NCBI RefSeq assembly: GCF_947503465.1
Contig: NZ_CANNDN010000001.1
Span: 1,674,001 to 1,738,000, forward strand
Reading direction: 5' to 3'
Origin: an uncultured Tateyamaria sp.
Lineage (GTDB): Bacteria > Pseudomonadota > Alphaproteobacteria > Rhodobacterales > Rhodobacteraceae
Length of the DNA stretch: 64,000 nt
Shown here: positions 8,284 through 17,785 of the stretch, piece after piece
Numbering within the stretch: the first letter of the stretch is position 1
How the letters are laid out: the number at the start of each line of letters is the position of its first letter
The notes under the pieces: generated by a model
Told to the model about the DNA's origin: nothing
Databases searched by the model: none
The model's input: only the letters and a program-made list of their open reading frames with translations
Program-made: the position numbers and the translations under genes

Positions 8284-9335
8284 CAGACATCATCGTGATC
8301 GGCGGTGGCATCGCCGGGGTGTCAGCCGCCGCGCGATTGTCCGAAGGGGCCAGGGTTACTCTGGTGGAAGGGGAAAGCGCGCTTGGCTACCACGCATCCG
8401 GGCGGTCCGCGGCGTTGTTCGAACAGAACTACGGCCTGCCCCCGGTCATCGCGCTGAACAAGGCAAGTGCCGCTTATCACCAACCCTATCTCAGCCCCCG
8501 CGGTTTCCTGCTCGTGGCCCGCGCGGGCGAGGATGACGGGTTCGAGGCTGATGCCAAAACCCTGAAATGTCCGGAAATTTCTGTGGCCGAGGCGCGATCG
8601 CATGTTCCGATCCTGAACGATCACATCATCCGCGCCGCCTACCACGCCGACGCGTGGGACATCGACACCGACCGCATGATTCAGGATTTCGCAAAGACTG
8701 TGCGCGCAAATGGGGGACAGGTGTTGACCGGTCACAAGGTCACCGCGATCACGCGCGGCAAGGCTTGGACCGTACGGTGCGGCGACGTGGTGCTTTCAGC
8801 TGATACTCTGGTCAACGCTGCGGGCGCATGGGCTGATCAGGTTGCAACGATGGCAGGTGTCCATCCCATCGGAATAACGCCGCATCGGCGGTCCATGGCG
8901 CGCCTGCCTGCACCGGCAGGACATGATGTCAGCGCCTGGCCCATCTTTTTCGGTGTGGGCGAGGCATGGTACGCCAAGCCGGACGCGGGCAAACTGCTCG
9001 TTTCCCCCGCTGACGAAGACGCGGTTGAACCCCACGATGCCTGGGCTGATGATCTGGTGCTGGCCGAAGGGTTGGATCGTTACAGCCAACACGTGACATC
9101 GCCCGTGGCACGCGTCGAAACCAGTTGGGCCGGCCTGCGCAGCTTTGCTCCGGACCGATGCCTTGTGCTGGGGCGCGATGCCCAAGTGCCTGACTTTGTC
9201 TGGTGTGCGGGACAGGGGGGCTATGGGTTTCAGACGGCACCGGCAGCCAGCCAACTTCTTGCGGATCTCGTGCTGGGCGCAGCGCCCGAGATTGAGGCCG
9301 CCACCCTCGAATCCCTGTCGCCAGCCCGCTTCTAA
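8280..9335 (+). CDS. FAD-dependent amino acid/amine oxidase (DAO family)
   Basis: A 351-residue flavoprotein of the D-amino acid oxidase/glycine oxidase family. The N-terminal dinucleotide fold IIVIGGGIAGVSAAARL is intact, followed by the acidic end of the second strand at LVEGE and the family segment GYHASGRSAALF. The C-terminal FAD-binding motif appears as WCAGQGGYGFQTAPAASQL. It would oxidise a secondary or primary amine with FAD in the cytoplasm. It is translationally coupled to the aldo/keto reductase upstream; the specific amine is unknown. Confidence 0.88.
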   Translation: MTDIIVIGGGIAGVSAAARLSEGARVTLVEGESALGYHASGRSAALFEQNYGLPPVIALNKASAAYHQPYLSPRGFLLVARAGEDDGFEADAKTLKCPEISVAEARSHVPILNDHIIRAAYHADAWDIDTDRMIQDFAKTVRANGGQVLTGHKVTAITRGKAWTVRCGDVVLSADTLVNAAGAWADQVATMAGVHPIGITPHRRSMARLPAPAGHDVSAWPIFFGVGEAWYAKPDAGKLLVSPADEDAVEPHDAWADDLVLAEGLDRYSQHVTSPVARVETSWAGLRSFAPDRCLVLGRDAQVPDFVWCAGQGGYGFQTAPAASQLLADLVLGAAPEIEAATLESLSPARF

Positions 9336-9352
9336 GCCGCTAGGCTCGTTTC

Positions 9353-10117
9353 ATGTTGACCCGTATCCTGATCGCCGCACTGGTCCTGTTGACCGCCTGC
9401 GCCCCCGCCCCCGCGCCCTTTACTGGCCCCATGATCATTGGCGACACCGACCCGGTCAGGTTCGCCGGTCGCCAACCCGGCACCTTTCCCGTGCGTGGCA
9501 TGGACGCGGCCCGGTTCCAGACCTCTGTCGATTGGACACGGGCCAAGGCCGTCGGCATCGAATTCGTGTTTCTCAAGGCGACCGAGGGCGGCGATCTGGC
9601 CGACCCGAAGTTCCAGGACCATTGGCGGGGCGCAGGTCGGGCCGGCATCAAGCGCGGCGCGTACCACTTCTACTATTTCTGCACCGCTCCCGAAGTACAG
9701 GCCCAGTTTTTCATCCGCACGGCCCCCAAGACCCGCGGCAGCCTGCCGCCCGTCCTGGATATGGAATGGAACCCGTTTTCGCCCACCTGCCGACGCCGCC
9801 CGGACGCGGCCACTGTGCAGGACGAAATGCGCCGCTGGCTGGACCTCGTGACCGCCCACTACGGCCAACGGCCCATCATCTACACAACCCCCGGTTTCTA
9901 CGAGGACGCCCAGCTCAACACCTTCAAAGGCTACGAATTCTGGCTCCGTACGACAGCGAAAACCCCGGCCCAGGCCTATCCCGGCCAGCCCTGGCGCTTC
10001 TGGCAATACACAGCCACGGGCACGCTGCCCAACACCGCCGGTTCGGTCGACATCAACGCCTTCAACGGATCGACGACCGAGTGGGAGACGTGGCTCGCCC
10101 GCCGCACAATCCGCTAA
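9353..10117 (+). CDS. GH25 family lysozyme (muramidase), lipoprotein
   Basis: A 254-residue predicted lipoprotein: the signal peptide ends in LLTAC, with the lipobox Cys at residue 16. The catalytic domain is glycoside hydrolase family 25: GMDAARFQTSVDW near the start, FVFLKATEGG, and the DxE catalytic pair in PVLDMEWN. The end of the domain reads RFWQYTATG, as is usual in GH25 enzymes. It would hydrolyse peptidoglycan from an outer- or inner-membrane anchor. It follows the FAD oxidoreductase by 17 bases on the same strand, but the functions look unrelated. Confidence 0.88.
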   Translation: MLTRILIAALVLLTACAPAPAPFTGPMIIGDTDPVRFAGRQPGTFPVRGMDAARFQTSVDWTRAKAVGIEFVFLKATEGGDLADPKFQDHWRGAGRAGIKRGAYHFYYFCTAPEVQAQFFIRTAPKTRGSLPPVLDMEWNPFSPTCRRRPDAATVQDEMRRWLDLVTAHYGQRPIIYTTPGFYEDAQLNTFKGYEFWLRTTAKTPAQAYPGQPWRFWQYTATGTLPNTAGSVDINAFNGSTTEWETWLARRTIR

Positions 10118-10141
10118 AACCATTTCTTCCGGCCAAAAATA

Positions 10142-10167
10142 TCCCGGGGTCTGGGGCAGAGCCCCAG
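10142..10167. repeat. Intergenic palindrome, roseobacter-type, possible terminator
   Basis: After the GH25 gene, a perfect inverted repeat CTGGGGC-AGA-GCCCCAG (10151-10167) follows ATCCCGGGGT. Sequences of this type recur between genes in Rhodobacteraceae (general knowledge, not checked here). It lies between convergent genes and may end transcription, although no T run follows. Confidence 0.5.
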
Positions 10168-10200
10168 TCGGTCGCCGCAGCGCACGCGCGGCGAAATCAC

Positions 10201-12702
10201 TCAGCCGTCCTTGCGGATGACCTCGTTCTTGGGATCGTAGGGGCTGTCCTCGACAACCTCTGCATCCCAAAGCTGATCAAACATCTTCACCTTCAACCTG
10301 GTGCCCGGCACGGCCAGGTGCGGCGACACGTACCCCATTCCGATGGACGTGCCGAAGGCCACGGAATAGCCGCCCGAGGTCAGGCGACCAACACGGGTGT
10401 CGCCGTGGTACAGCACTTCGCGTCCCCAGGGGTCCGCATCCCCGGGCCCATCGACAAGCAGCGTGACGCATTTTGACCGCACACCGATCTTCTCCATCGC
10501 CGCTTTGCCATGGAACGCCTTGGACAGGTCCACAAAGCGCGGCAAATCGGCCTCGATCGGCGTGGCGTCCCGGCCCAGTTCGGTCCCGAAAGCACGGTAG
10601 GATTTCTCCTGCCGCAACCAGTTCTGCGCCCGGGCTCCCACCAGCTTCATCCCGTGCGCTTCACCTGCGGCAACCAGTTGATCCCACAGGTAATTCTGCA
10701 TCTCGATGGGATGATGCAATTCCCAACCCAACTCGCCAGTATAGGCCACGCGGATCGCACGTACCGGACACATGCCCAGTTCGATGTCGCGAAAGCTGAG
10801 CCACGGGAACCGCTTGTTCGACAGCACGGTCGACGGATCGGCATCCCTCACCAACGCGTTCAGAACATCGCGCGACTTCGGCCCGGCAATTGCAAACACA
10901 CCCCACCGGGTTGTCACATCCTCTTCGTTGATGCGCCCGAACTCCGGCTCCTTCTCCATGATCGCCTTGTACAGGTAATCCTGATCATAGGCATGCCAGG
11001 CCCCCGCCGACACCAGGTAATAATCATCCTCGGCCACGCGCACGATGGTGTATTCCGTGCGCGTCGTCCCTGCCGCTGTCAGCGCATAGGTCAGGTTGAT
11101 ACGCCCCACCTTGGGCAGCTTGTTGGTCGTGATCCAATCCAGAAACGCGGTCGCCCCCGGCCCGGAAATCCGGTGCTTGGTAAAGGCCGTAGCGTCGATC
11201 AGCCCGACACCTTCGCGGATCGCCTTGGCTTCTTCGACAGCATACTGCCACCAGCCGCCACGCCGGAAGGACCGCGCATCATGATCAAACGCGTCAGGCG
11301 CGTCCAATGGTCCGTAGTAATTGGGCCGCTCAAACCCGTTCACACAGCCAAACTGGGCGCCAGCCGCCTTCTGCCGGTCATAGGCGGGCCCGGTGCGCAG
11401 GGGGCGGCACGCCTCCCGCTCCTCATCCGGGTGGTGCAGGATATAGACGTGTTCGTAGCATTCCTCGTTCTTGCGGGCGGCATATTCGGTCGTCATCCAG
11501 TCGCCATAGCGCTTGGGATCAAGCGATGCCATGTCGATCTCCGCTTCGCCGTCGACCATCATCTGGGCCAGGTAATACCCCGTCCCCCCCGCCGCCGTGA
11601 TGCCAAAGGAAAACCCTTCCGCCAGCCACATGTTGTGTAAACCCGGTGCCGGACCAACCAGCGGATTGCCATCGGGCGTATAGCAGATCGGGCCGTTGAA
11701 ATCGTCCTTCAACCCACTGTTCTCGCAGGATGGCACACGGTGAATCATCGCCATGTATTGCTCTTCGATCCGCTCCAGATCCAACTGGAACAGATCAGCG
11801 CGGAAACTGTCGGGCACACCGTGTTCAAACCGTGCAGGCGCGCCGTGCTCATAGACACCAAGGATCCAGCCGCCCCGTTCCTCGCGCACATAGGACTGCG
11901 CATCTGCATCGCGGATAACCGGGTGCTCCACATTCCCCTCGGCGCGGAACTTCACCAGTTCCGGGTCCTGCTCCATCACGATGAACTGGTGCTCGACCGG
12001 GATGGCAGGCATCTTGATACCCAGCATCTTCGCCGTGCGCTGCGCGTGGTTGCCGGAGGCTGTCACCACGTGCTCGGCCGTGATCACAACCTGCTCGTCC
12101 GACGGGACAAGATTGCCGCCCTTCTCGACCATCTTCGTCGCCGTGACCTCCCAGGCCTCACCGGTCCAGTGAAAGGCATCCGCCTGCCACTTCCGCTCAA
12201 TCATTACACCACGCTGCCGCGCCCCCTTGGCCATCGCCATGGTGACATCGGCGGGGTTAATGTATCCGTCCGTCTGGTGATAAAGCGCGCCTTTCAGGTC
12301 TTCTGTCCGGATCAATGGCCACTTGGCCTTGATCTCATCCGGCGTCATGAACTCATAGGGTACGCCACAGGTTTCGGCCGTCGAGGCATAGAGCATGTAT
12401 TCATCCATGCGTTCATCTGTTTGCGCCATCCGCAAGTTGCCGACCACGGCAAACCCCGCGTTCAGGCCCGTCTCTTCCTCCAGCGTCTTGTAGAACTTGA
12501 TGGAATAGTCGTGGATGTGGGTCGTCGCGTAGGACATGTTGAAATAGGGCAGCAAACCGGCGGCGTGCCAGGTCGATCCGGACGTCAACTCGTCCCGCTC
12601 CAACAGCATCACATCGTCCCAGCCAGCGCGCGCCAGATGGTAGGCAATCGACGTGCCAACCGCACCGCCACCTACGACAAGTGCTTTCACATGGGTTTTC
12701 AT
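10201..12702 (-). CDS. Dimethylglycine/sarcosine dehydrogenase-like flavoprotein with GcvT domain
   Basis: An 833-residue protein that joins an N-terminal FAD oxidoreductase (dinucleotide fold ALVVGGGAVGTSIAYHLA) to a C-terminal aminomethyltransferase (GcvT) domain. The segment ELTSGSTWHAAGLLP contains the His that binds FAD covalently in dimethylglycine dehydrogenase and sarcosine dehydrogenase. The GcvT half starts near residue 440 and shows YTGELGWELHHP and a tetrahydrofolate-site-like TSGGYSVAFGTSIGMGYV. It would demethylate an N-methylated amine, passing the carbon to tetrahydrofolate. I start at ATG 12702, preceded by GAGGGAG. The exact substrate among the many roseobacter paralogues is unknown. 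Confidence 0.88.
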   Translation of the reverse strand: MKTHVKALVVGGGAVGTSIAYHLARAGWDDVMLLERDELTSGSTWHAAGLLPYFNMSYATTHIHDYSIKFYKTLEEETGLNAGFAVVGNLRMAQTDERMDEYMLYASTAETCGVPYEFMTPDEIKAKWPLIRTEDLKGALYHQTDGYINPADVTMAMAKGARQRGVMIERKWQADAFHWTGEAWEVTATKMVEKGGNLVPSDEQVVITAEHVVTASGNHAQRTAKMLGIKMPAIPVEHQFIVMEQDPELVKFRAEGNVEHPVIRDADAQSYVREERGGWILGVYEHGAPARFEHGVPDSFRADLFQLDLERIEEQYMAMIHRVPSCENSGLKDDFNGPICYTPDGNPLVGPAPGLHNMWLAEGFSFGITAAGGTGYYLAQMMVDGEAEIDMASLDPKRYGDWMTTEYAARKNEECYEHVYILHHPDEEREACRPLRTGPAYDRQKAAGAQFGCVNGFERPNYYGPLDAPDAFDHDARSFRRGGWWQYAVEEAKAIREGVGLIDATAFTKHRISGPGATAFLDWITTNKLPKVGRINLTYALTAAGTTRTEYTIVRVAEDDYYLVSAGAWHAYDQDYLYKAIMEKEPEFGRINEEDVTTRWGVFAIAGPKSRDVLNALVRDADPSTVLSNKRFPWLSFRDIELGMCPVRAIRVAYTGELGWELHHPIEMQNYLWDQLVAAGEAHGMKLVGARAQNWLRQEKSYRAFGTELGRDATPIEADLPRFVDLSKAFHGKAAMEKIGVRSKCVTLLVDGPGDADPWGREVLYHGDTRVGRLTSGGYSVAFGTSIGMGYVSPHLAVPGTRLKVKMFDQLWDAEVVEDSPYDPKNEVIRKDG

Positions 12703-12887
12703 GTCCCGACTCCCTCGCAAACCGTCCATGACGTTCTAGGCAAAGCGCAATTTCCCCGCGTCAACAGGCCGACCGGTCACGGCGGAAAAACGACGCCGAT
12801 ACGTTCTGGCGCTTCTCTGTCTCAAAAAATCATGGGGGCGCCGATGGCGAGAGCAGAGCCGCTGAAACATGTCGCCGCGCAGCGTCG

Positions 12888-14303
12888 TCAGACCTGACGG
12901 CGCGGGCCAAAGATCTTGCCCGGGTTCATGATGTTCAGTGGGTCAAGCGCGGTCTTGATGGCCGCCATGTACTCTACTGTCGGGCCAAGCTCCTTGACCA
13001 GATAGGGCATCTTGCCCTGCCCGATCCCGTGCTCGCCCGTGCACGTGCCATCCATGCGGATGGCCTCTTCGGCCAGAAAGGCAGTGAACGCTTCGGCCCG
13101 CTGAACCTCTTCATCGTTCTCCATGTCTATCAGGACAAGCGAATGGAAATTGCCATCCCCCACATGCCCGACAATGGGCGCAAGCAAATCCAGTTCCGCG
13201 GCCTTCGCCTGTGCCCCGGTCACAGCCTCTGCAAGGCGGGAAATGGGCACACATACATCCGTCGAAATCCCTTGCGCGCCTGGTCGAAGTTGCAGCGTGG
13301 CCCAGTACAGATCATGCCGCGCTTTCCACAGCCTGTTGCGTTCCTCTGCCGTGGCCGTGGTCGCAAAATCGGTGCCGCCCGCGTCCTCGGCGATGGACCC
13401 GAACATTTCCGCCTGTTCGATCACCCCACGGTCCGACCCGTGGAATTCCAGCAGCAACAGCGGCGTTTCTGGCAGATCCAGGCCGGCATAGGCATTGGCC
13501 GCCTTCACGTTCAATTCGTCCATCAATTCAATCCGGGCCACGGGAATACCGTACTGGATCGTTGTCATCACTGCCTGACAGGCCGCTTCAATCGACGGAA
13601 AGGACATACGCGCCGCCGAGATCGCCTCGGGGATGCCTTGCAGTTTCAACGTGATCTCCGTGATCAGGCCGAGCGTGCCTTCGGACCCGACCAGAAGACG
13701 GGTCATATCATACCCGGCCGAGGTTTTCTTGGCCCGCTGCGCTGTCCGAATGATGCGCCCATCGGCCATCACGGCCTCAAGGCTCAACACATTGTCCTTC
13801 ATCGTGCCATAGCGCACCGCATTGGTCCCCGACGCACGGGTCGAGGCCATCCCGCCCAGAGACGCATTGGCACCGGGATCTATGGGAAAGAACAGTCCGC
13901 GATCGCGCAAGTAGGTGTTTAACTGCTCGCGCGTCACGCCCGGCTGGACGACGCAATCCAGATCTTCGGAATTGACCGCAATGATCTGATCCATCTGGGT
14001 CAGATCAACGGAAATGCCTCCGGCGGGTGCATTCACATGGCCTTCCAGCGATGTGCCCGTTCCGAAGGGGATGACCGGCACATGATGGGTGGCGCAGACC
14101 TTGATGATGTCCGACACCTCCTTGGTCGAAGTGGGAAAGACAACCGCATCGGGGGCCTGTGCCCTGATCCAGGTGGTGGTGTGCGCATGCTGGTCCCGCA
14201 TGGCCTGCCCGGTGTGGAACCGGTCGCCGAACTGTTGCTTGAGGATGCCCAGCGCCGTGGCGATGCCATCCTCGTTCCGTGGCAGATCAATGGCCTGCGG
14301 CAT
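12888..14303 (-). CDS. FAD-linked oxidase, D-lactate dehydrogenase/glycolate oxidase type
   Basis: A 471-residue FAD-linked oxidase (GlcD/DLD family). The N-terminal FAD-binding PCMH domain shows VVFPTSTKEVSDIIKVC, PFGTGTSLEGHV and GANASLGGMASTRASGTNAVRYG. The C-terminal domain has the metal-site region GHVGDGNFH and ends CTGEHGIGQGKMPYLVKE. It would oxidise a D-2-hydroxy acid such as D-lactate to the keto acid. The start at ATG 14303 is preceded by AGGGAGAG. It lies 28 bases after gamma-glutamyltransferase on the same strand, so the two are probably co-transcribed. Confidence 0.9.
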   Translation of the reverse strand: MPQAIDLPRNEDGIATALGILKQQFGDRFHTGQAMRDQHAHTTTWIRAQAPDAVVFPTSTKEVSDIIKVCATHHVPVIPFGTGTSLEGHVNAPAGGISVDLTQMDQIIAVNSEDLDCVVQPGVTREQLNTYLRDRGLFFPIDPGANASLGGMASTRASGTNAVRYGTMKDNVLSLEAVMADGRIIRTAQRAKKTSAGYDMTRLLVGSEGTLGLITEITLKLQGIPEAISAARMSFPSIEAACQAVMTTIQYGIPVARIELMDELNVKAANAYAGLDLPETPLLLLEFHGSDRGVIEQAEMFGSIAEDAGGTDFATTATAEERNRLWKARHDLYWATLQLRPGAQGISTDVCVPISRLAEAVTGAQAKAAELDLLAPIVGHVGDGNFHSLVLIDMENDEEVQRAEAFTAFLAEEAIRMDGTCTGEHGIGQGKMPYLVKELGPTVEYMAAIKTALDPLNIMNPGKIFGPRRQV

Positions 14304-14331
14304 TTGCTGTCTCTCCCTGTGTGCGCGGGCG

Positions 14332-16113
14332 TCAGTCGCCCAACGCAATCCCTTCGCGGCGCGGATCGGCGCCGCCCTGCAATCTGTCACCAATCTCGAT
14401 CGCGTGCAGACCGGAATTCAACCCACGAATATTCACTTCAAAGCCAAGCGCCTCAAGCGCCGGAGCCAGATCAGCCGCGGATGTGCCTTCTTCGAAGTCA
14501 TAGGTGCCAAAGCGGTTGACGGCATGGGGCAGGCTGACCGCCTGCTGCACATCCATGCCCCAATCCAGCCACGCAATGATGGACTTGGCGGTATAGCCGA
14601 TGATCCGGCTGCCGCCCGGCGAACCAATGGCCAGGACCGGTGCGCCATCCTTCATCACGATGGTCGGCGACATGGACGACCGTGGCCGCTTGCCCGGCGC
14701 CAGCGCGTTGGCAATCGGCACACCGTCCACATGGGTGCGAAAGCTGAAATCGGTCAGTTCATTGTTCAGAAGAAACCCGTGAACCATCAACCGCGACCCA
14801 AAGGCGTTTTCAATCGTCGTGGTCATCGACGCCACATTGCCATAGCTGTCCACGATCGAGATGTGCGAGGTCGAGGGCAATTCGAGGCTTTGGTCATCCG
14901 CCCAGTTGCGGCTGTGATCGAACCCGGGACTGCCCGGTGTTGCGTCTGACAAAGCGGTGTCACCGTCCAATTGCGTGGCCCGTTCGGCCAGGTATGCCGG
15001 ATCGACCAGCCCCGCCGTCGGCATCGGAACATAGTCACTGTCGGCCATGAACCGGCCCCTGTCTGCAAACGCCAGGCGCGACGCATCACCGATCAAACGC
15101 CAGCTTTCGGGGTTGTCGGCCCCAAGTGCGGCAAGGTCGTAACTGTCGAGCATCCCCAGGATCTGTCCGACGGTCAGCGCACCCGAAGACGGCGGCCCCA
15201 TTCCGCAGACGTCATGCGCGCGGTAGGTCACACACACAGGCGGGCGTTCCTTCACCTGGTACACGGCCAGATCCAGTTCCGACAGCACACCCGGGTTGTC
15301 CGGGGCAAACCGGACCGTTGCCATGATGTCTTGCGCAATCTTGCCGGTATAAAATGCATCGGCACCCTCAGCGGCCAACGCACGCAGCGTATTGGCGTAC
15401 GCGGGGTTCTTCAGAACGGTTCCCACTGACAGGGGCGCACCGCCGGGAAGAAAATAGTCAGCGGTCACCGGAAAGGTCCCAAGGCGCTCTGCGTCCCGTT
15501 CGATCAGCCCTGCAAGGCGTGGCGACACCTCGAAACCGTTGTCCGCCAGCCCCATCCCCGCATCGAACAAGTCGGACCAGATCCGATTGCCCCAACGCCG
15601 GTGCACCTCTTCCAACAGCGCAGGCGTACCCGGTGTTCCAACGGAACGCCCCCCGACAACGGCATCGAAGAAACCCATCGGCTCGCCGTCTTCAGTCTGG
15701 AACAGCTGCGGCGTGGCGGCCAGTGGCGCGGTCTCGCGCCCATCCAGCGTGGTCAACTCGCCGCTCTCTGCGTCGTACCAGACAAGAAATGCTCCGCCAC
15801 CAAGACCTGATGATTGCGGCTCGACCAGACCCAAGACCACCTGAACGGCCACAAGCGCATCTGCCGCCGTTCCACCCTCCGCCAGCACCTCGACCCCGGC
15901 CTGCACGGCCAGCGGGTTGGCTGCAGCAACCATGTAGGATTGCGCGTCAACCGGTTGGCCCGCGTCCTTGGCCGCCTGCGCGGCGGCGACCGCTTCGGAT
16001 GTTGCGGCTGCGGCGCCATCGACACCGGTTTCCGGTTGCACCGCATCAGCCGTTTGCTGCGCAAGCGCAGCGTTCGCGATTAGGGTGAAGGCAACAGTCA
16101 GGCAAAAGCGCAT
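14332..16113 (-). CDS. ggt: Gamma-glutamyltransferase, periplasmic
   Basis: A 593-residue gamma-glutamyltranspeptidase precursor. A signal peptide runs to about ALAQQ. The proenzyme splits into large and small subunits before the nucleophilic Thr, seen here in LPSTSHISIVDSYGNVASMT. Other family marks are SSGLGGGAFLVWYD, RPRSSMSPTIV and GSPGGSRIIGY. It would hydrolyse or transfer gamma-glutamyl groups from glutathione and related peptides in the periplasm. The start ATG 16113 follows AAGGAGGA. An Ala-rich stretch after the signal peptide (residues about 30-55) looks like a low-complexity linker. It sits between the 2-hydroxyacid dehydrogenase and the FAD oxidase. Confidence 0.92.
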   Translation of the reverse strand: MRFCLTVAFTLIANAALAQQTADAVQPETGVDGAAAATSEAVAAAQAAKDAGQPVDAQSYMVAAANPLAVQAGVEVLAEGGTAADALVAVQVVLGLVEPQSSGLGGGAFLVWYDAESGELTTLDGRETAPLAATPQLFQTEDGEPMGFFDAVVGGRSVGTPGTPALLEEVHRRWGNRIWSDLFDAGMGLADNGFEVSPRLAGLIERDAERLGTFPVTADYFLPGGAPLSVGTVLKNPAYANTLRALAAEGADAFYTGKIAQDIMATVRFAPDNPGVLSELDLAVYQVKERPPVCVTYRAHDVCGMGPPSSGALTVGQILGMLDSYDLAALGADNPESWRLIGDASRLAFADRGRFMADSDYVPMPTAGLVDPAYLAERATQLDGDTALSDATPGSPGFDHSRNWADDQSLELPSTSHISIVDSYGNVASMTTTIENAFGSRLMVHGFLLNNELTDFSFRTHVDGVPIANALAPGKRPRSSMSPTIVMKDGAPVLAIGSPGGSRIIGYTAKSIIAWLDWGMDVQQAVSLPHAVNRFGTYDFEEGTSAADLAPALEALGFEVNIRGLNSGLHAIEIGDRLQGGADPRREGIALGD

Positions 16114-16181
16114 GGGGTCCTCCTTTGGCGCGGCAGTCAATTCTGGTCTTGGCCCCGAGGCAGCACTGCCGCCCCACGGTG

Positions 16182-17168
16182 TCACAGCATGGATGGCACA
16201 ACCTGGTCGGGTGGCCTGTGCCCATCGTTGAAAGTCTTGATGTTGATGATGACTTTCTCGCCCATCTCGATCCGGCTTTCGCGGGTGGCCGACCCCATAT
16301 GCGGGAGCAGCACAACATTGGTCAGTTCCCGCAGGCGCGGGTTCACTTCGGTCCCGTTTTCATAAACATCAAGTCCCGCCCCAGCGATCTCGCCCGCGCG
16401 CAACATCCGGGTCAGCGCGTTTTCGTCAATCACTTCGCCGCGCGAGGTATTCACGATCACAGCGTCCGGTTTCATCAGCTTCAATCGGCGGGCGTTCATC
16501 AGGTGGAAGGTCGATGGCGTATGGGGGCAATTGACGCTCAGCACGTCCATGCGTGCGACCATCTGGTCCAGGCTTTCCCACCAGGTCGCTTCAAGCGCGT
16601 CCTCGATTTCGGATCGCAGCCGTCGGCGGTTGTGATAATGCACCTGCATGCCAAACGCAGCGGCCCTGCGGGCAACCGCCTGCCCGATCCGGCCCATGCC
16701 AAGGATGCCCAGACGACGCCCCGCCACGCGACCGCCCAGAAATGCGGTCGGCGCCCAACCGTCCCAGTCACCAGACTGCATCGCGGCCAATCCTTCCGGT
16801 AGCCGACGTGTCACGGCAAGGATCAGGCCCATGGTCATGTCGGCGGTGTCATCGGTCAGCACACCGGGCGTGTTCGACACCAGGATCCCGCGCTGACGGG
16901 CAGTCGCCACATCGATGTTGTCGACACCGGCACCGTAATTGGCAATCAGCTTGAGCCGCTCACCGGCTTGCCCGATCATCGCGCCATCCACGGTGTCTGT
17001 GATCGTCGGCACCAGGACATCCGCATTTTTCATGGCGTCCACGATGTCCGTCCGCGACATGGGCGCATCATCTTCGCGCAGGCGCACGTCGAACAGTTCG
17101 CTCAACCGGGTCTCAACTTCGGCGGGCAACCGTCGCGTAACGACAACACTCAGACGTTCCTTTGGCAT
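16182..17168 (-). CDS. D-2-hydroxyacid dehydrogenase (glyoxylate/hydroxypyruvate reductase-like)
   Basis: A 328-residue NAD(P)-dependent D-2-hydroxyacid dehydrogenase. The nucleotide fold is GILGMGRIGQAVARRAAAFG, the catalytic Arg is in VNTSRGEVID, and the acid/base His is in LLPHMGSAT; the substrate loop ANYGAGVDNID is also present. It reversibly reduces a 2-keto acid such as glyoxylate or hydroxypyruvate. It is the first gene of a minus-strand run that continues with ggt and the FAD oxidase, with gaps of 68 and 28 bases, which suggests one transcript. Its start overlaps nothing real on the other strand. Confidence 0.9.
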   Translation of the reverse strand: MPKERLSVVVTRRLPAEVETRLSELFDVRLREDDAPMSRTDIVDAMKNADVLVPTITDTVDGAMIGQAGERLKLIANYGAGVDNIDVATARQRGILVSNTPGVLTDDTADMTMGLILAVTRRLPEGLAAMQSGDWDGWAPTAFLGGRVAGRRLGILGMGRIGQAVARRAAAFGMQVHYHNRRRLRSEIEDALEATWWESLDQMVARMDVLSVNCPHTPSTFHLMNARRLKLMKPDAVIVNTSRGEVIDENALTRMLRAGEIAGAGLDVYENGTEVNPRLRELTNVVLLPHMGSATRESRIEMGEKVIINIKTFNDGHRPPDQVVPSML

Positions 17169-17266
17169 TGCGTCCTCCCCGGCGCTTGGCCTTGCGGCCC
17201 TTCTTTGGCATGGTGGCGGATGTGAGCACGAGGCACAAGAACCTCGGCCATATCAAGAGGCGAGTG

Positions 17267-17785
17267 ATGAGCGGAAATTTCCCGATGCGTGCGGTATTGC
17301 GGTTCATGCTGTCGATGCTTTTGGTGCTGGGCCTGACCCTGCCCCTGATGGCACGCGATACCGGGCCTGTCACAAACCTGCCCCTGCCCCGCTACGTGTC
17401 GATGAAAGCCTCGGAAGGCAATGTGCGCCGGGGGCCGTCCTTGACGCACAGGATCGACTGGGTGTTCAAACGGCGCGACATGCCCCTGCGGATCACCGCC
17501 GAACACGGACATTGGCGCCGGGTCGAGGACCGCGATGGCCTGGGCGGCTGGGTTCACTATTCCCTTCTGTCCGGCACCCGCACCGTGATTGTCGAACAGG
17601 ATATGCTGACCTTGCGCACCAAACCCGATGCGGGTGCGCCCGTGACGGCCGCGCTTGAAGCCGGCGTCGTCGCCCGCCTTGGCAAATGCGGTCCTGAATG
17701 GTGTCACCTCAGTTCCGGCGGTTTTCGGGGTTGGGCCCCCAAGGCCCGACTGTGGGGCGTGGCCATGAACGAATTGCGCGACTAG
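17267..17785 (+). CDS. Exported bacterial SH3-domain protein
   Basis: A 172-residue protein with an N-terminal hydrophobic signal (about residues 8-27, cleaved near LMARD). The mature part contains two SH3-like repeats: the first from KASEGNVRRGPSLTHRIDWVF to GGWVHYSLL, the second from QDMLTLRTKPDAGAPV to GGFRGWAPKARLWG. Such proteins bind cell-wall or protein partners in the periplasm. The start at ATG 17267 follows AAGAGGCGAG; the open frame upstream overlaps the divergent dehydrogenase start and is unlikely to be used. The stop shares the tetranucleotide CTAG with the stop of the convergent RidA gene. Confidence 0.82.
   Translation: MSGNFPMRAVLRFMLSMLLVLGLTLPLMARDTGPVTNLPLPRYVSMKASEGNVRRGPSLTHRIDWVFKRRDMPLRITAEHGHWRRVEDRDGLGGWVHYSLLSGTRTVIVEQDMLTLRTKPDAGAPVTAALEAGVVARLGKCGPEWCHLSSGGFRGWAPKARLWGVAMNELRD

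Noticed and set aside
10510-11640. 376-codon open frame antisense to the GcvT-type dehydrogenase gene
   Set aside because: It is a shadow of a well-supported coding region and has no ribosome site or domain.
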